Shown here piece by piece: positions 7,444-16,206 of a stretch of 48,597 nucleotides of DNA; the stretch's first letter is position 1; each line of letters starts with the position of its first letter. Both the position numbers and the translations under genes were made by a program. The notes under the pieces are model-generated. The model was not told the DNA's origin, did not search any database, and saw nothing but the letters and a program-made list of their open reading frames with translations. Source of the DNA: Actinomycetota bacterium (GTDB lineage: Bacteria; Actinomycetota; JAHEXW01); NCBI GenBank assembly GCA_025355855.1, contig JANXYU010000034.1, forward strand, positions 1 to 48,597. Reading direction: 5' to 3'.

Positions 7444-8556
7444 TCAGATAGCTAGGCGGAAACCTGCTCGATTCAGCCGTCGGACGACGAGCCAAACCAC
7501 CCCAATCATGGTCACTGCCAGCGGTATCCCTAACCAGGCGACCAGCTTGCCGTAGGTATTGAAATACCAGATAAGGTAAGCGGACAAACCGTACTGCAGC
7601 AGCCAAGCCAGCAGGGCCGCCCGTCCGAACTCGTTTAGCGGACTCAAACGCTGTATTAGCCTGGCGCCTGCCCGCGTTTCAATCAAGTAATAGGCCAGCA
7701 TAAACGCGATAGCCGCGCCGCCAGCGGTAATGAGCGCGTAGCTGGATGACACCAGGTCCTTCCGGGCCGGCGTAAAGAGGCCGACAATGGTGCCGATTAT
7801 AATCAGACTGCCACCCAACCGATAAAGGTACTGTTCGTAATTTTGCCGGTTGCGCATCAAACGGTCCCCGGCAATCATGCCGAACGCAGCGATGGTCGAC
7901 CAGGAAATGATGGACAGCGGGCTGCCGTGCGAATGCGATTGGACGAAGTGCGCGAACCAGGCGTCAGTCATCAAACCCATATAGCCGGCCAGCAGGCCAG
8001 CGATTACCACGAATCTTGCCTTGACCCCGAAACGCATGATGAAGTATGAAATCAGGTAGCTGGCGCCCAAGGTCTCCAGAACGCCCCATTTGATGTAGTA
8101 GCTCCCACCCAAACCGATATTGCCGCCGATCAAGGGTCCCCGCAAATCGTCAATCAAGACGCCGATTAAAACCAACAGAACCGCCCGGCGCGCTACTTGC
8201 CAGAACACATTTGATTCGCTGACACCGGCGGCGCGGCGTTTGTCTATCGACATGGCCAGAGAAAGACCCATTATGAAAAGGAAGAAGGGAGCGATAAAAT
8301 CGCCGAATAGAAGCATATCCGGCCGGCCATGCTGCAGAAACAACGGGACCGTGCGGGAAAAGAACGGGACATAATCGTAGACGAGCATGAGGAGCACGGC
8401 CGCGCCGCGAAAATAGTCAACGCTTAACAGCCGGGGACTTTTGGGAGCTCGTACCGTTAAATCTATGACGGGCGCGAACTGGCCGATCTCTTCTTGTGAC
8501 GCGGTTTTCCTAGACGCGACAGCTTGCTGCACTGCGCCCTCCTTGCCAAAACTCAT
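7444..8556 (-). CDS. HGSNAT/DUF5009-like membrane acyltransferase family protein
   Basis: Polytopic membrane protein of 370 aa with about ten helices. It opens its membrane domain with RLLSVDYFRGAAVLLMLVYD, matching the R-x-x-S-x-D-x-x-R-G signature of the heparan-alpha-glucosaminide N-acetyltransferase-like and related acyltransferase-3 families. These proteins move acyl groups across the membrane onto sugars or glycans; the actual substrate is unknown. The N-terminal 45 residues are polar and probably cytosolic. It stands alone between two ABC operons. Confidence 0.65.
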   Translation of the reverse strand: MSFGKEGAVQQAVASRKTASQEEIGQFAPVIDLTVRAPKSPRLLSVDYFRGAAVLLMLVYDYVPFFSRTVPLFLQHGRPDMLLFGDFIAPFFLFIMGLSLAMSIDKRRAAGVSESNVFWQVARRAVLLVLIGVLIDDLRGPLIGGNIGLGGSYYIKWGVLETLGASYLISYFIMRFGVKARFVVIAGLLAGYMGLMTDAWFAHFVQSHSHGSPLSIISWSTIAAFGMIAGDRLMRNRQNYEQYLYRLGGSLIIIGTIVGLFTPARKDLVSSSYALITAGGAAIAFMLAYYLIETRAGARLIQRLSPLNEFGRAALLAWLLQYGLSAYLIWYFNTYGKLVAWLGIPLAVTMIGVVWLVVRRLNRAGFRLAI

Positions 8557-8609
8557 GAATTAAGTATGACAGGTATGGCGGAGCGAATTGTAAAGATTAT
8601 GCTGACAGT

Positions 8610-9827
8610 TTATTCATATTTCAAGAAGAAGACACCCGCGACCAAGAAAACGACGCCAAACCCAAGCAAAACGGCGCCGGGCAGCCAGACGGCGTCCCAA
8701 CCGTAGCCCCTGGTTATCAGGTCAGTCAGGCCGTGCATCATCCAGCCTGAAGGCAGGAATTTCGCCGCGGTCTGCATGAAAGGCGGCGTGATTTCAATGG
8801 GCCAGTAGCAACCGCCGATCATCGCCATGCTGATAAGCAAGATGGGCGTGGTGCTATTGGCCTGGGCGGCCGTCCGGGCCACGGAGGCGATTAGAATTCC
8901 CATGGACGCGATACTGAAGATAAAGGCAATCATCAGGACGATCAGCGGCAACGGGTCCCGTCCCCAATCAACGTTGAAGATGAATCGCCCGACGGCTATC
9001 AGGATAGTCGCTTGCACGGCGGCCGTCGCGAACATGCCCAGCATCTTGCCGATGACAAACGTCTGTTTTCCGGTCGGGGTTGTCAGCAGCCGGCCTAGCG
9101 TGCCCTTTTGCCGGTCTTCCAGAATCGTGACCGCGCCTCCTACCAGTAAGAACATGACGAACGTGATGGTGAATCCCATGGACGATTGATTGAAACCGCC
9201 GGCCAACGTCTTCTGGCCGCGCACCGCGGAGCGAGTGACCGTGCGAACGTCAACCGTGACCGGTGGCGGACTCCACTTGGCGTCCGCTGCTTCAAACGAT
9301 TCTTCCCAAGCGGCCTGTTGCGGCCCGGGGCTGAGGTTAGTCGGCGTCTGCCCGGCGGTCAGGCCAGCCGTTATCCTCGCCGCCGCGAAAGCATCGGCGG
9401 AGTATCTCTCCGTTAACCCCGTCACTACCTGGGATAACAGAGCCGCGCTGCTGTCGCCGGTCGTGTTAAGGACTTCCACGCTTACCTTGCCGCCGGAAAC
9501 GATCTTCTCACTATAGCCGGCCGGTATTATGACCGCGCCGGACACGGTTCCCTTCTTGACCCGGCTCCGCGCTTCCGCCTCCGAAACAAGGGCGACCGCG
9601 AAGACCTTGTCCTTCTTGAGCTGGGCCAGAAATATCCGGGAAAGCACAGTCTTATCGCCGTCGGATGCCGCCAGGCTGACCTGCTTGGGGCCGCTGCTCG
9701 TTCCGCCGAAGGCGACACCCATTATTAAAGTCAGTAAGATGGGAATGAAGATCAGCTGAATCCAGAAGGAACGATCCCGGATATGTTCCAATAGCATTAG
9801 CCGGCCGATCGCGATGGATTTATTCAT
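8610..9827 (-). CDS. ABC-2 (DrrB/YhgE-like) multidrug-type permease
   Basis: Permease of 405 aa: one N-terminal helix (IQLIFIPILLTLIMGVAFGG), an external domain of about 180 residues, then five C-terminal helices. This is the ABC2_membrane_3 layout. The motif EDRQKGTLGRLLTTPTGKQTF before the second helix is typical. The start overlaps the preceding permease stop by 8 nt. It pairs with the permease at 9820-11028 and the ATPase at 11036-11971, making a heterodimeric exporter. The substrate is unknown; relatives export antibiotics or lipids. Confidence 0.88.
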   Translation of the reverse strand: MNKSIAIGRLMLLEHIRDRSFWIQLIFIPILLTLIMGVAFGGTSSGPKQVSLAASDGDKTVLSRIFLAQLKKDKVFAVALVSEAEARSRVKKGTVSGAVIIPAGYSEKIVSGGKVSVEVLNTTGDSSAALLSQVVTGLTERYSADAFAAARITAGLTAGQTPTNLSPGPQQAAWEESFEAADAKWSPPPVTVDVRTVTRSAVRGQKTLAGGFNQSSMGFTITFVMFLLVGGAVTILEDRQKGTLGRLLTTPTGKQTFVIGKMLGMFATAAVQATILIAVGRFIFNVDWGRDPLPLIVLMIAFIFSIASMGILIASVARTAAQANSTTPILLISMAMIGGCYWPIEITPPFMQTAAKFLPSGWMMHGLTDLITRGYGWDAVWLPGAVLLGFGVVFLVAGVFFLKYE

Positions 9828-11028
9828 AGCGGAACCTGGCTACGCCCAGGGTCATAAACAAAATCGCGATGCCGACGAGAATTAAACAATTTACGACGAT
9901 GTTGCCCGCGCCTTTGCCCAACATCAGGTCGTTGAAGCCGGATATCGCCCAGTAGTTTATGGTGAACTTGCTGAAGTTTTGCATCGCTGGGGGCATGGCG
10001 GACAGAGGAATCATGGAACCGCCCAACGCTGCCATTCCTTGAATCAAACCTTGCGACAAGCCCGCCGCCGTCCCTTGCGTTTTAGCAATCGACGCGATGA
10101 AGATGGCCATGCCTGTCGCCGCGAACACCGTCGCCGCTGCCAGCGCGACCACGCCCACGACCGACGGACCCCAACTGACCCCGAATAACACGCGCGTCGA
10201 GGCGACAATGACGGCGAATTGCAGGGAGCCAATTACGAACACACCGCCCAGCTTCCCGCCCAGGATTCCCAGGCGCGATACTGGCGCCGCCATCATCCTG
10301 GCCAGCGTGATCTGGCGCCTCTCATCCAGCAGCGAAAACGCGCCGAACATGGAACCGAACAGAATGAACATCACGCCCATGCCTGCGGAGTAGTATTGCA
10401 GCGCAGAGACCGATTTTTCGCTGGCGGTTGATTTCTTGGCCACGTTGATTTGAGGATCATGCAGCTCGGCTTGGGCTTGAGCGGTAAGGGTCTTCGACAA
10501 CTCGGGAATCCGCGCCGGCGGAACGGCTCCTGTAGTTACGAGGCCACCGACAGATGTTTCAACGCTGATCAAGACGGAGCTGGCGTGCGTAGCAAAAGAC
10601 TCCGTCACGCTGCGCACGACCCCAGCGCGTATCTGTTGACCGGGATCACCGATGACCTCTAGTTGCGCCGCTTGTCCTTTATTGATGGCCGCGGAGAAAC
10701 CGGCCGGAATGATAATGGCGGCGGCCAGGTCGCCGTTGGCAACAGACGCGCGCGCCTGTTTTTCGGTCGGACTGGTCAGCGTCAGAATCTTCTTCATGTC
10801 CCGCGACTTCAGAATGTCGTTGACGAATACCCGGGAGATGCTGCCGTGGTCATGGTCGATGACGGCCACGTCGAACTTGTTGATGGCGGCCGTCCCACTC
10901 CAGAGACCGCCAAGCGCCAGGCCCAGGATCGCGATGATGGTCAGCGGCATCGCCAACAAGATAAGCAGCGCCCGCCGGTCCCGGACGATTATCTTCGTGT
11001 CTCTGAGGGCGATAGCCAGCGGTCGCAT
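9820..11028 (-). CDS. ABC-2 (DrrB/YhgE-like) multidrug-type permease
   Basis: Partner permease of 402 aa with the same architecture as its neighbour: N-terminal helix (LLILLAMPLTIIAILGLALGG), a long external domain, and five C-terminal helices preceded by LDERRQITLARMMAAPVSR. Similar length and shared motifs indicate an old tandem duplication. It begins 7 nt after the stop of the ATPase gene. Confidence 0.88.
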   Translation of the reverse strand: MRPLAIALRDTKIIVRDRRALLILLAMPLTIIAILGLALGGLWSGTAAINKFDVAVIDHDHGSISRVFVNDILKSRDMKKILTLTSPTEKQARASVANGDLAAAIIIPAGFSAAINKGQAAQLEVIGDPGQQIRAGVVRSVTESFATHASSVLISVETSVGGLVTTGAVPPARIPELSKTLTAQAQAELHDPQINVAKKSTASEKSVSALQYYSAGMGVMFILFGSMFGAFSLLDERRQITLARMMAAPVSRLGILGGKLGGVFVIGSLQFAVIVASTRVLFGVSWGPSVVGVVALAAATVFAATGMAIFIASIAKTQGTAAGLSQGLIQGMAALGGSMIPLSAMPPAMQNFSKFTINYWAISGFNDLMLGKGAGNIVVNCLILVGIAILFMTLGVARFRYE

Positions 11029-11035
11029 GAGCGCC

Positions 11036-11971
11036 CTAGTCCCTTAGACTGCGACCCGTCAGATGGAGGAAGACGCTCTCCAAATCGGGTTCTTGAACTT
11101 CAACCGAAGCAATCTTTACCTGGCGGTCGTAGAGACCTTTGATGACCGAGGCCAACACCTCACGACCATGGGGGCTAAGTATGTCGATCTCGCCTTCCTT
11201 CAGCGTCACACCGTCGACGTCTTTGATCTTCTTCAGGTCGGCGGCCACATCTTCCGGAACTTCGGGCGCCTTGACTCTGATGACGTCTTTGTTGCCAACC
11301 AAAAGCCGCAGTTCTTCCTGGGTTCCGACGGCGATGACGCGGCCCTTGTCGACGATGGCGATGCGGTCGCAGAGGAATTCGACTTCCTCCATATAATGGC
11401 TGGTGTAGATAACGGTCAGGCCGTCTTCGTTGAGCCGCTTAACCGTTTCCAGAATGTGGTTGCGGCTTTGCGGATCGATGCCGACGGTCGGTTCGTCCAT
11501 GAACAGCACCTTCGGGCTGTGCAGCAAGCCCGCCGCGATGTTGATCCGGCGTTTCATGCCGCCCGAGTAGGTATCGATTCTCTCGTCGGCGCGATCGGCC
11601 AAACCAACAATCTCCAACACGTTGTCGGCGCGCTCCTTGATATCGGGAGTTGAGAGACCGTACATCTTGCCCCAAAAGACAAGGTTCTCCCGCGCGGTAA
11701 GCGTGGGATAAAGCGCTATTTCTTGCGGTACGACGCCGATCAGCCGTTTCACCGCCATGGGTTCTCTGACGACGCTGTGGCCGTCAATGATGATGTCGCC
11801 GCGCGTTGGTTTGAGAAGAGTCGACACCATCCCCACCAGCGTCGATTTGCCGGCGCCGTTCGGGCCGAGTAAGCCGAAGATCTCTCCCGCCTCGACGTTG
11901 AAAGTTACGTCGTCTACCGCTTTGTTGGAGTTGAATGTTTTGGATAGACCTTTTACTTCAAGCAAGGACAC
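11036..11971 (-). CDS. DrrA-like ABC transporter ATP-binding protein
   Basis: ATPase of 311 aa with Walker A GPNGAGKST near residue 37, Q-loop in GVVPQE, signature YSGGMKRRINIA, Walker B VLFMDEPTVGIDP and switch His in TSHYMEE. The C-terminal 80 residues form the accessory domain of DrrA-type daunorubicin-resistance ATPases, ending EPDLESVFLHLTGRSLRD. It leads the operon with two permeases behind it. It is annotated as an exporter of unknown cargo. Confidence 0.92.
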   Translation of the reverse strand: MSLLEVKGLSKTFNSNKAVDDVTFNVEAGEIFGLLGPNGAGKSTLVGMVSTLLKPTRGDIIIDGHSVVREPMAVKRLIGVVPQEIALYPTLTARENLVFWGKMYGLSTPDIKERADNVLEIVGLADRADERIDTYSGGMKRRINIAAGLLHSPKVLFMDEPTVGIDPQSRNHILETVKRLNEDGLTVIYTSHYMEEVEFLCDRIAIVDKGRVIAVGTQEELRLLVGNKDVIRVKAPEVPEDVAADLKKIKDVDGVTLKEGEIDILSPHGREVLASVIKGLYDRQVKIASVEVQEPDLESVFLHLTGRSLRD

Positions 11972-12020
11972 AAGGCACCCCCGTCGCGCACGATTACGTT
12001 ATTAGATTATTGCCTAGCAA

Positions 12021-12698
12021 CTACAGAACGTAAAGTACGATGGCTAGAAAATGCAGTATGCTGCCACCTAAGACAAACAGATGCCAAATCGAGTGCAGGT
12101 AGGGAACGCGGCGCGGGATATAGGTAACCGCCCCCAACGTGTAGCAGAGGCCGCCGGCAATCAGCAACCAGACGGCTTGAGGCGGCGCCAGCGCGATCAG
12201 CGGTTTGATAGCCAAGACGGCAATCCAGCCCATGATGACATAGACGACCACCGACAACCACTTTGGCCGATATACCCAGAAAGCTTCGGTGGCTATGCCG
12301 ACCGCGGCAAACACCCAGATTCCGATTGACACCCAAAGACCGACGGTGGTGCCGCGCAATGTAACTAGCATGAATGGGGTGTAACTGCCGGCGATCAGGA
12401 AATAAATGCCCGCATGGTCTAGGATCTTAAAAATGTGCTTTACCTTTGACCATGGGAAACTGTGATAGAGGGTAGAGAATGTATACTCGATTACCAGCGA
12501 CGATCCGTAGATTATGGCCGCCGCTAGACGCCAGCCGTCGCCGCCATGCAGGACAGCGGTAACAATCAGTAATGTCATCGCGACAATAGAGAAGACAACA
12601 CCGATACCGTGTGTGATCGCGTTGGCGACTTCTTCGCCAACGGTGTAAGATCGCTTTTCTTTCCTATCGCGCTTTAATATTCTCTCCGGCTCTGTCAT
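12021..12698 (-). CDS. Hemolysin III family (PAQR-type) membrane protein
   Basis: Seven-helix membrane protein of 225 aa of the HlyIII/PAQR superfamily. Family residues are visible: EEVANAITHGIG at the N-terminus, STLYHSF after the second helix, DHAGIYFLIAGSYTPF, and the C-terminal HSIWHLFVLGGSILHF. The conserved Ser, His and Asp residues are a zinc-site pattern known in PAQR proteins. ATG 12698 is chosen because it overlaps the stop of the upstream permease (ATGA), and a longer upstream frame is not conserved. Bacterial members are poorly characterised; the haemolysin name is historical. Confidence 0.9.
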   Translation of the reverse strand: MTEPERILKRDRKEKRSYTVGEEVANAITHGIGVVFSIVAMTLLIVTAVLHGGDGWRLAAAIIYGSSLVIEYTFSTLYHSFPWSKVKHIFKILDHAGIYFLIAGSYTPFMLVTLRGTTVGLWVSIGIWVFAAVGIATEAFWVYRPKWLSVVVYVIMGWIAVLAIKPLIALAPPQAVWLLIAGGLCYTLGAVTYIPRRVPYLHSIWHLFVLGGSILHFLAIVLYVL

Positions 12699-13888
12699 TC
12701 GTACCGCAACGCTTCGATTGGATCCAAACGAGCCGCCTTCCAGGCTGGATACACGCCGAAGAAAACGCCTACGCCGGCGGAGAAACAAAATGCTAATATG
12801 ATTGACCACGTGCTGATCTGGGCCGGCAGCCAGTTATTGATTATAAGAGCCGCTCCGACGCCCAAAGCGATACCGAGAGTGCCGCCCAGCGCGCTCAACA
12901 TAATCGCTTCGATAAGGAACTGAACCATGATATCAGCCGTGCGCGCTCCCACAGCCTTGCGGATACCGATCTCACGGGTGCGCTCGGTCACCGACACCAG
13001 CATAATGTTCATGATGCCGATACCGCCGACCAGCAAAGAGATACTGGCGATGCCCGCGAGCATTAAGGTCATGATGCCTAATATATTGTTCATTATCGAA
13101 AGTGTCTCGCCTTGGCTAAAGACAGTGAAATCGTCTTTAGAATACTTCTTCAGTAAGATGTTCTCGATCTCCTTTTTTGTTTCCGGGATCATGTCGGCGC
13201 TTTTCGCCTTAACGACTATCTCGCTCAACCGTTCATGCCCGACGAGGTTGTTCGCCACCGTGATCGGAACATACGCGCCATTGTCGAAATCTTGACCCAT
13301 CATCATGCCTTTTTGCGACATCGTGCCGACGACTATGTATTTCTGCCCGGCAATAGATATCTGTTTGCCGACAGGATCGTTGCTGCCGAACAGATTGTCT
13401 ACGACGGTTTTGCCAAGAACGGTCACGTGACGGGCGCCGGTGATTTGCGACTGAGTCAAGAAACGGCCGGTAGCAATCGGCCTGGTCATGACATCTGGGT
13501 AACTCTCGTTGGTACATACGGCTACCGTTTTTGACGTTCGATTCTTATAACCAACCGTCACTGGCGCTTCGATAATGCCAATGACACCCGCCGCCAAACT
13601 CGATCGCCGCTTAATCATGTCGACGTCAGCCGGCCGCAGTTTATAGGTCGGCAACCCGCCGGTACCGGAGGTATCGTTAACGTCAAAATGGCCGGGCATA
13701 ACAAACAGCAGGTTCGAGCCCAGACCCGAGACCTGTCCGGTTATCTCCGCCGTAACACCCTGGCCCATGCTGACCAGCAGAATAACCGCCATAACGCCGA
13801 TGATTACGCCCAACATGGTTAGACCGGCTCGCATTTTGTTAGCGCGCAAAGCGTCAGCGGCCAGACGGAAGCTTTCGAGCAGGCTCAT
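12695..13888 (-). CDS. MacB-like ABC permease (FtsX fold)
   Basis: Permease of 397 aa: helix 1 near residues 21-42, then a MacB periplasmic core domain of about 200 residues, then three helices in the FtsX domain with SVTERTREIGIRKAVGARTADI before the penultimate pair. It ends ARLDPIEALRYE, the classic MacB tail. Unlike E. coli MacB, the ATPase is a separate protein encoded just upstream with a 4-nt overlap. With the fusion protein at 14567-15880 it forms a MacAB-like exporter or mechanotransmission complex, with no TolC-like gene here. Confidence 0.92.
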   Translation of the reverse strand: MSLLESFRLAADALRANKMRAGLTMLGVIIGVMAVILLVSMGQGVTAEITGQVSGLGSNLLFVMPGHFDVNDTSGTGGLPTYKLRPADVDMIKRRSSLAAGVIGIIEAPVTVGYKNRTSKTVAVCTNESYPDVMTRPIATGRFLTQSQITGARHVTVLGKTVVDNLFGSNDPVGKQISIAGQKYIVVGTMSQKGMMMGQDFDNGAYVPITVANNLVGHERLSEIVVKAKSADMIPETKKEIENILLKKYSKDDFTVFSQGETLSIMNNILGIMTLMLAGIASISLLVGGIGIMNIMLVSVTERTREIGIRKAVGARTADIMVQFLIEAIMLSALGGTLGIALGVGAALIINNWLPAQISTWSIILAFCFSAGVGVFFGVYPAWKAARLDPIEALRYE

Positions 13889-14565
13889 TTTGTCACCGCC
13901 GAATCCGATACGATCAGTCCGTCCTTCATCCTGATTATCCGATTCGTATAGTTGGCGATGTATTCTTCGTGCGTGACAAGGATTACCGTCTTGCCTTGTT
14001 TGTTAAGTTCGCTAAGGATAGCCATGATCTCGTCGCCGCTTGTGCTATCTAACGCGCCGGTCGGCTCGTCGGCCAGAATCATGGAGGGGTTAACGCTCAA
14101 AGCTCGCGCTATCGCGACCCGCTGCTGTTGTCCGCCGGATAGTTGATTTGGACGGTGCCACATCCGGTCGCCGAGGCCGACGTTCTCGAGGGCTGCCGCT
14201 GCCTTTTGACGTCTTTCTGACGGCCCAAGACCTGCGTAAACTAAAGGTAGCTCAACGTTTTTCACGGCGCTGGCGCGCGTCAAGAGATTGAAGTTCTGGA
14301 AGACAAATCCTATCTTCTGATTGCGCACCCCAGCCAACTGATTGTCGGTCAGGTCGGAGGTAAATTGGCCATCCAGGACGATTGTGCCGGATGTTGGCCG
14401 GTCGAGGCACCCGATCAGGTTCATCAGAGTCGACTTGCCGCTGCCGGAAGGCCCCATGATGGCCAAGAATTCCCCTGGGTCGACACGAAACGTGACTCCC
14501 CTTAAGGCCTCGACATCGACGCCTTCCAGCTTGTAGGTTTTTTTCAGGTCATCGACAACGAGCAT
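13885..14565 (-). CDS. MacB/LolD-like ABC ATPase
   Basis: ATPase of 226 aa with Walker A GPSGSGKST near residue 39, Q-loop FVFQNFNLL, signature LSGGQQQRVAIARAL, Walker B MILADEPTGALD and switch His in VTHEE. This is the canonical MacB/LolD/FtsE set. The gene lies between the fusion protein (1 nt gap) and the permease (4 nt overlap). Confidence 0.93.
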   Translation of the reverse strand: MLVVDDLKKTYKLEGVDVEALRGVTFRVDPGEFLAIMGPSGSGKSTLMNLIGCLDRPTSGTIVLDGQFTSDLTDNQLAGVRNQKIGFVFQNFNLLTRASAVKNVELPLVYAGLGPSERRQKAAAALENVGLGDRMWHRPNQLSGGQQQRVAIARALSVNPSMILADEPTGALDSTSGDEIMAILSELNKQGKTVILVTHEEYIANYTNRIIRMKDGLIVSDSAVTK

Positions 14566-14566
14566 C

Positions 14567-15880
14567 TTACCGCCGCGTGACAGTCACGTTGGCCTTGCCG
14601 ATGCCCTTTAACTTGTCTATTCCTTTTGTAACGACCTCTTCGCCCTCGTTGACGCCCGCGAGTACTTCATAGAAATCGCCGCTCAACAGGCCGATTTTGA
14701 TGGTCGTTTTTTCCGCTATGTTATTTTTGACGATATATGTGGCGTCTTTGCCTCCGTCCGTGGTAACAGCTGTTACCGGAACCCGGAGCGCGTCATCGCG
14801 CGTTCTAATAATTATGTCGGTGTCGGCACTCATCCCGATGCGCAAGTCAATTGCCTTAGCTTCGGTGACTCTGATCTTGACGGGAAAAGCTGTTCCGCCT
14901 GTCTGAGTGGCCGCAGCCACCAGGCCGATCTCAATCACGTCTCCCCGGATTATCTTGTTCGGATACGCGTCCAGGGTCATCTCGGTTTTCTGCCCGATTT
15001 TTATTTTTGAGATATCGGTTTCATCAACGTTCGCGACGACATAGGTCGGGTCCATATTCGCCACCGTCATCAGCAGCGTCGCCGTCTGGGATGTTTGCGT
15101 TTGCGTAATTGAAGTCGTCGGGGTAGTTATTGTCGGCGTCGTGATATCGGTTGCCGGCGGCGTAGTCGTCGTCGGATTCGTTGAAGGCGTTGTTATCGAC
15201 GGCGTCGTCGTCAGGGGTTGCACTTTACCGGTGACCTTGTCCCCCGATTGAACCGCGATATTCGTCACCTTACCAGCGATGGAAGTGGTGACGAACCCGC
15301 CGCCATCCAGCGAGACAAGGTTCTGACCGGCGATCACAGAGTCGCCCTCTTTCACGAGCACCTCACCGACCGTGTCATTCTGGACCGCGTAAATAGGCAC
15401 CATCTGACTGGCTTCAACTTTGCCGGTCGCGTTAACAACGTCGCGTACCGTCCCGCGCAGAACCAACGTCGCGGTTACATTCACGGGGACGCTGCGTATG
15501 AAATAATACCAGACGCCGAAGACGGCGGCGGCCAACAGTATAATTACTGCCGCAATCGCGCCAATTCTCTTGATCAAAGCCTTTTGTTTCGCCTTTTCCT
15601 TAGCTGTTTTTGGTATCTTGGGCGGTCGAGGCGGTTTCGGCTCTCTAGGTGGTTTTGGCTTCTTGGGTGGTTTCGGCTGTTTTGGCGGTTTTGGTGGTTT
15701 TTCTTTGCTTAAAACCTCGTCGACCGGCGGGATTATTTCATTCCCAACCGGCTCATCGGCTGGTGGCGCCGGTGAATCGGCTATCGAAAATTCATCTTGA
15801 ACGGGGGCTTCCAGGTTGTCGGTTGCTGCCTGTTCCCCTTGCTGCTCAGGCTCAATGGGAGCCTTAAACTCATCTGCCAT
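14567..15880 (-). CDS. MacA-like membrane fusion protein (HlyD family) with Pro/Lys-rich cytosolic tail
   Basis: Periplasmic-adaptor-type protein of 437 aa. Order: acidic N-terminal stretch (1-60), a striking Pro/Lys repeat (about 60-100, units like KPPKPP), one membrane helix (about 104-127), a biotinyl-lipoyl-like hairpin (VPIYAVQNDTVGEVLVKEGDSV), a Thr/Pro/Ser-rich insertion of about 50 residues, then beta-barrel and membrane-proximal domains ending KGIDKLKGIGKANVTV. The long coiled-coil hairpin of Gram-negative MacA appears replaced by the Thr/Pro linker, as expected if no outer-membrane TolC is contacted. ATG 15880 is chosen for its AAAGGGG upstream. It is first in the operon with the ATPase and MacB permease. 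Confidence 0.85.
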   Translation of the reverse strand: MADEFKAPIEPEQQGEQAATDNLEAPVQDEFSIADSPAPPADEPVGNEIIPPVDEVLSKEKPPKPPKQPKPPKKPKPPREPKPPRPPKIPKTAKEKAKQKALIKRIGAIAAVIILLAAAVFGVWYYFIRSVPVNVTATLVLRGTVRDVVNATGKVEASQMVPIYAVQNDTVGEVLVKEGDSVIAGQNLVSLDGGGFVTTSIAGKVTNIAVQSGDKVTGKVQPLTTTPSITTPSTNPTTTTPPATDITTPTITTPTTSITQTQTSQTATLLMTVANMDPTYVVANVDETDISKIKIGQKTEMTLDAYPNKIIRGDVIEIGLVAAATQTGGTAFPVKIRVTEAKAIDLRIGMSADTDIIIRTRDDALRVPVTAVTTDGGKDATYIVKNNIAEKTTIKIGLLSGDFYEVLAGVNEGEEVVTKGIDKLKGIGKANVTVTRR

Positions 15881-15904
15881 AATTACCCCTTTCGCTGGCG
15901 CGAT

Positions 15905-15952
15905 AAAAAAGTTTTGCCAGAGGAAACGCAAAAATATTGTCCTCTGGCAAAA
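15905..15952 (-). terminator. Intrinsic terminator after the PC4 gene
   Basis: A perfect 13-bp inverted repeat (TTTTGCCAGAGGA at 15912-15924 with its complement at 15940-15952) encloses a 15-nt loop. Read on the minus strand the hairpin is followed by six T (15910-15905), the form of a Rho-independent terminator. It ends the operon that includes the PC4 gene and sits only 25 nt before the MacA-like start codon, so any transcription of the MacAB operon from upstream would have to pass it. Confidence 0.85.
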
Positions 15953-15985
15953 GCCCTGCGTCCAGCCATAATTGTATCATAGGGT

Positions 15986-16189
15986 TTATGACTTGTTCAT
16001 TTGAGCCGCGAGCTCGGCGTACAAATCAGCCGGAATCCGTATCCCTCGTTTGGTAAACCCCTCAAAGGATTCGGCCTTCAGATACTCACGAATGTCGACG
16101 TACGCTTTCCCCATAAATTCGCCCTTACGAATGACGATGTCGACCTGATCATCTCGTTTTACCCGACCCAACTCTGACGCGTTATCCAT
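15986..16189 (-). CDS. PC4/p15 coactivator-like ssDNA-binding protein
   Basis: Small protein of 67 aa resembling the transcriptional coactivator PC4 (YdbC-like) fold. The core GKAYVDIREYLKAESFEGFTKRGI matches the family pattern, a beta-strand with the K-Y-V-D-I-R-E-Y motif followed by KKGI. PC4 domains bind single-stranded DNA or melted duplex. ATG 16189 follows AAGGGGGTGA. A longer version from ATG 16210 overlaps the preceding stop as ATGA, so coupling is also possible. Its job at the end of a pilin/envelope operon is not evident. Confidence 0.72.
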   Translation of the reverse strand: MDNASELGRVKRDDQVDIVIRKGEFMGKAYVDIREYLKAESFEGFTKRGIRIPADLYAELAAQMNKS

Positions 16190-16206
16190 ATAGTCACCCC
16201 CTTTCA

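Noticed and set aside
15570-15800. Gly/Phe-rich open frame antisense to the MacA-like gene
   Set aside because: It is the shadow of the Pro/Lys repeat on the opposite strand, with no start signal or family.
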